Assembly: GCF_014696355.1 (NCBI RefSeq)
Contig: NZ_JACJQA010000048.1
Location: 49,187-113,186, forward strand
Source: Pseudanabaena sp. FACHB-1998
GTDB taxonomy: Bacteria; Cyanobacteriota; Cyanobacteriia; Pseudanabaenales; Pseudanabaenaceae
Reading direction: 5' to 3'
DNA length: 64,000 nucleotides
Each line of letters begins with the position of its first letter. The first letter of the stretch is position 1. A program made the position numbers and the translations under genes. The notes beneath the pieces were generated by a model that saw nothing but the letters and a program-made list of their open reading frames with translations, had not been told where the DNA came from and ran no database searches. Shown here piece after piece: positions 61,834 to 64,000 of the stretch.

Positions 61834-63771
61834 CTATTCAATTCTTAAACTTTGACGAAAATATAGACGATAAAGATCGCACATTGGAATAACTAGATTT
61901 CCTTGAAATTTAACCATACCGATACTCCTCAGCTTAAAGGCGATGCGACTATCTAAATGTAAAGGGCGATCGCTGGATACCAGTTCTCGAAAAGCAGCTA
62001 GCATTTCGGGATCTTCCTGCAAATTAACAAGTTGACGACGGAGATGGTTGCCATAGATGCCGTCTTCCGTCGTAGCCTGTTGGATTAATTCCACCAAATT
62101 TGTTCTTCCTCTTGCAATTTGATAGAGAGCCTGTCTCGCGAGATAGGGATGTCCACCCGTAAGGAGCATTAATTGATGGATGTGGCTAGCTTGCCAATCA
62201 AGTTGATGTCGCTTTATCAAATCTGCAAGTTGATTCAAGGTGAGTTCAGGCAACTCAATCGGCAGTCCTACATTAAAAGGAGACTGATTAATATTTAAGG
62301 GAATATAAACTTCTTTGGAATGAACAATTACTAGGCGTAGCTTTTTCCAAATCTCTTCGTTTTTGGCTTTTTCATGCCAAGCTCGCAGCAATCCAAAAAA
62401 ATCTGAGGCAATTTTGGGATATTGAAAAATTAAATCCACTTCATCGAGTCCTAATACCAAAGGCACATCTGTAACCGAGAGCAGATAGCGCTGAAAATAT
62501 TTTGTACATTTATTTTTACTTCCCAATACGCCTTGCCAGTATTCTTCTAAATTGTCTTCTAGATTTAGCTCAGCGGCAATACTCGCACAAAACCATTGCA
62601 GAAATATATCTAGTTCACCAAACACATCACTATCTGCTTGCTGAAAATATAAATGAGCGACTTTATAGCCTTTATATTTGCCATAGGCAAGAGTACGCGT
62701 TAACAAAGATGACTTACCCATTTCGCGAGGAGCCTTGATCCGAATGAGTGCGCCTGCTCGGAGAATCGTTTCGCCGCAATCTTTTTCGATGGGCGGTCGC
62801 TGAATATAAAAGCGCGAACCTATTTCGATTTGTCCTGCTGGTTCTTCTAACTCAAAGGGTGATGGGGAAGTAGATTTTAGAGTTAGAGTAGTGACGGCAT
62901 TAGAATTTTTGAGAAGCTTGGCTAAATCTTGTAAAGTTTCCTTAGCATCTAAATAGCGTTGGCGGTAGTCATAAAACACCATTTTGCTAATAATCGCAGC
63001 TAAACCTGAGTTAATTTTGACGTTAGCCAGACCACAGGCAAGGGGGACACTGTATTCTTTAGTTTGCTCATCCTTAGGTAATTCTTTAAGCCCTAAACCT
63101 GTTAAAGCCTGCAAACACATCATCCCCAAAGCGTAGATATCACTACAAAATTTGGGTTGTCCTGCCATTTGCTCACTAGGCATATATACCAGAGAGCCTA
63201 CAACGACAGTTCTGGTTTCATTATTTGCTTCTTGCAAGTTTTCCAATACATCACTATTTAGAGCCTTAACGGTTCCAAAATCAATGAGAACGATTTTGCG
63301 ATCGCTATGGCGGCGCATTAAATTCGTGGGTTTAATATCTCGATGGATCACCTGAGAACTATGAACAAAAGCTAATACTTGCAAAATATCGATTAAGGCG
63401 GTGACTAGCTCTAATTGACTCCATTTGCGACCATTTCCAATTTCTTTGTCTAAGGTATGCCCTTCAATAAATTCTTGGACAAGATAAAATTCACCCTTCT
63501 GTTCAAAATGAGCAAATAATCGCGGAATCTGATCATGATTTCCCAGATCATGCAAAGTTTTTGCCTCAGAATCAAATAGCCGCTTGGCGATCGCCAGTTC
63601 TTGAGGTTTACTAAATTGAGGCTTTAATTGTTTAACTACGCAAGTGGGAGTATTTGGCAGTTGTAAGTCTTTTGCTAAAAAAGTACGCCCAAAACCACCT
63701 CCACCTAAAGGTTTAATGATTTGATATCTTCCTGCAAGAATTTCTTCACTGCTGGTCATGGGGATTGGCAA
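61834..63771 (-). CDS. Ser/Thr protein kinase with C-terminal AAA-like ATPase
   Basis: 645 residues. Kinase domain (about 10-270): glycine loop LGGGGFGRTFLAKD, catalytic VIHRDIKPTNLMR near 143, LIDFGTVKAL near 163, VGSLVYMPSEQMAG. Linker with a Ser/Pro-rich stretch. AAA-like (PF14516-type) domain (about 310-600): IGSRFYIQRPPIEKD, Walker A KAPREMGKSSLLTRT near 350, Walker B LVLGLDEVDLIF near 440. The N-terminus starts at ATG 63769-63771. Such kinase-ATPase fusions are known in cyanobacteria, but their targets are not. It is the first of two same-strand genes. Confidence 0.9.
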   Translation of the reverse strand: MPIPMTSSEEILAGRYQIIKPLGGGGFGRTFLAKDLQLPNTPTCVVKQLKPQFSKPQELAIAKRLFDSEAKTLHDLGNHDQIPRLFAHFEQKGEFYLVQEFIEGHTLDKEIGNGRKWSQLELVTALIDILQVLAFVHSSQVIHRDIKPTNLMRRHSDRKIVLIDFGTVKALNSDVLENLQEANNETRTVVVGSLVYMPSEQMAGQPKFCSDIYALGMMCLQALTGLGLKELPKDEQTKEYSVPLACGLANVKINSGLAAIISKMVFYDYRQRYLDAKETLQDLAKLLKNSNAVTTLTLKSTSPSPFELEEPAGQIEIGSRFYIQRPPIEKDCGETILRAGALIRIKAPREMGKSSLLTRTLAYGKYKGYKVAHLYFQQADSDVFGELDIFLQWFCASIAAELNLEDNLEEYWQGVLGSKNKCTKYFQRYLLSVTDVPLVLGLDEVDLIFQYPKIASDFFGLLRAWHEKAKNEEIWKKLRLVIVHSKEVYIPLNINQSPFNVGLPIELPELTLNQLADLIKRHQLDWQASHIHQLMLLTGGHPYLARQALYQIARGRTNLVELIQQATTEDGIYGNHLRRQLVNLQEDPEMLAAFRELVSSDRPLHLDSRIAFKLRSIGMVKFQGNLVIPMCDLYRLYFRQSLRIE

Positions 63772-63864
63772 AGCTCACTTTTCAACTAATTAATTATCAC
63801 TTTAATATTGAACCAATAATTCAAAAATATAAGTGCTAAATAATTAAGTACCTCGGCTTAATAA

Positions 63865-63911
63865 ATATAAAACCTGTGGCGCACGCTGCGCGTGCGCCAC
63901 AGGTTTTATAT
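63865..63911. repeat. CCTGTGGCGCACGC palindrome (family B)
   Basis: 22-bp perfect stem (ATATAAAACCTGTGGC then GCACGC), loop TGC. The inner 16 bp are the same as at 12156-12190. Confidence 0.93.
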
Positions 63912-63940
63912 AGCAAAGCAAGAGTTAGTTAGTACAAACC

Positions 63941-63995
63941 AAAACCCAAAAATCGAGTTGCGGCGCGAAGCGCCGCAACTCGATTTTTGGGTTTT
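63941..63995. repeat. GC-core palindrome, 26-bp perfect stem
   Basis: AAAACCCAAAAATCGAGTTG-CGGCGC with loop GAA. Followed by ATGTC, as in the element at 7757. The window ends five bases later. Confidence 0.94.
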
Positions 63996-64000
63996 ATGTC

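Noticed and set aside
2897..63995. CRISPR array
   Set aside because: The repeated palindromes are not regularly spaced, lie one or two per gap, and have no cas genes nearby.

Overview
The window is chromosomal DNA of a cyanobacterium. It carries oxygenic-photosynthesis genes (crtR beta-carotene hydroxylase, thf1/psb29, ndhL, the cytochrome c maturation gene ccs1), several small families known mainly from cyanobacteria (DUF760, DUF1825, DUF3007, DUF29), an RppA/RppB-type two-component pair, and a very high density of the octamer GCGATCGC (HIP1). The gene complement and repeat style would suit a Pseudanabaena-like filamentous lineage, but that assignment is inference. No rRNA, CRISPR array, prophage or intact transposase gene was seen.

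Layout. 1-2.1 kb: 3' part of a sugar-nucleotide pyrophosphorylase/phosphomannomutase-like fusion, then tRNA-Gln. 2.1-9.7 kb (minus strand): glyoxalase II, a vWA protein with a small neighbour, a retropepsin-like protease, a GH94 phosphorylase, ThiO and a methyltransferase. 10.2-12 kb: crtR, DUF760, ssb. 12.2-12.4 kb: a broken IS5-like element. 12.4-22.1 kb: two giant hybrid histidine kinases and a Ser/Thr kinase with a WD40 propeller. 22.4-27.7 kb: LivM-type permease, DUF29, MoeB-rhodanese, small proteins, ComF and a DM13 lipoprotein. 27.8-32.3 kb: a STAND NTPase with 14 WD40 repeats and an upstream small protein sharing a Gly/Asn motif with it. 32.5-37.6 kb: Asp/Asn hydroxylase-like protein, Ccs1, dihydrolipoyl dehydrogenase, vWA protein. 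37.7-44.2 kb: a PLP enzyme, MATE-type transporter and acyl-CoA ligase run, divergent from rppA-rppB. 44.3-50.1 kb: thf1, cutA and a third giant hybrid kinase. 50.5-53.6 kb: a truncated type IIG-like methyltransferase, DUF3007, ndhL and a detached rpsJ. 53.9-58.2 kb: MBL hydrolase, M23 peptidase, PilD, DUF4189 and an SpoU-type methylase. 58.2-63.8 kb: a kinase-ATPase gene followed by an ATPase-WD40 gene.

Two themes stand out. First, signalling: four very large proteins are built from the same interchangeable modules (kinase, STAND/AAA-like ATPase, seven-blade WD40 propellers), alongside three hybrid histidine kinases and one classical two-component pair. The STAND-WD40 protein and its small neighbour share a short Gly/Asn-rich motif, reminiscent of amyloid-motif-coupled NLR-like conflict systems; this is the best candidate for an undescribed system here.

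Second, almost every intergenic gap holds one or more long, near-perfect palindromes, about 40 in all. About two dozen share a GC-rich apex of the form GGCGGCGC-(GAA/AAA/TTC)-GCGCCGCC, while the arms differ from place to place yet remain fully self-complementary. Two palindromes include the last codons of the neighbouring gene in one arm, and one is a chimera of two arm types. These facts suggest an active process that makes or repairs palindromes at gene ends, rather than simple copy-and-paste of one repeat.
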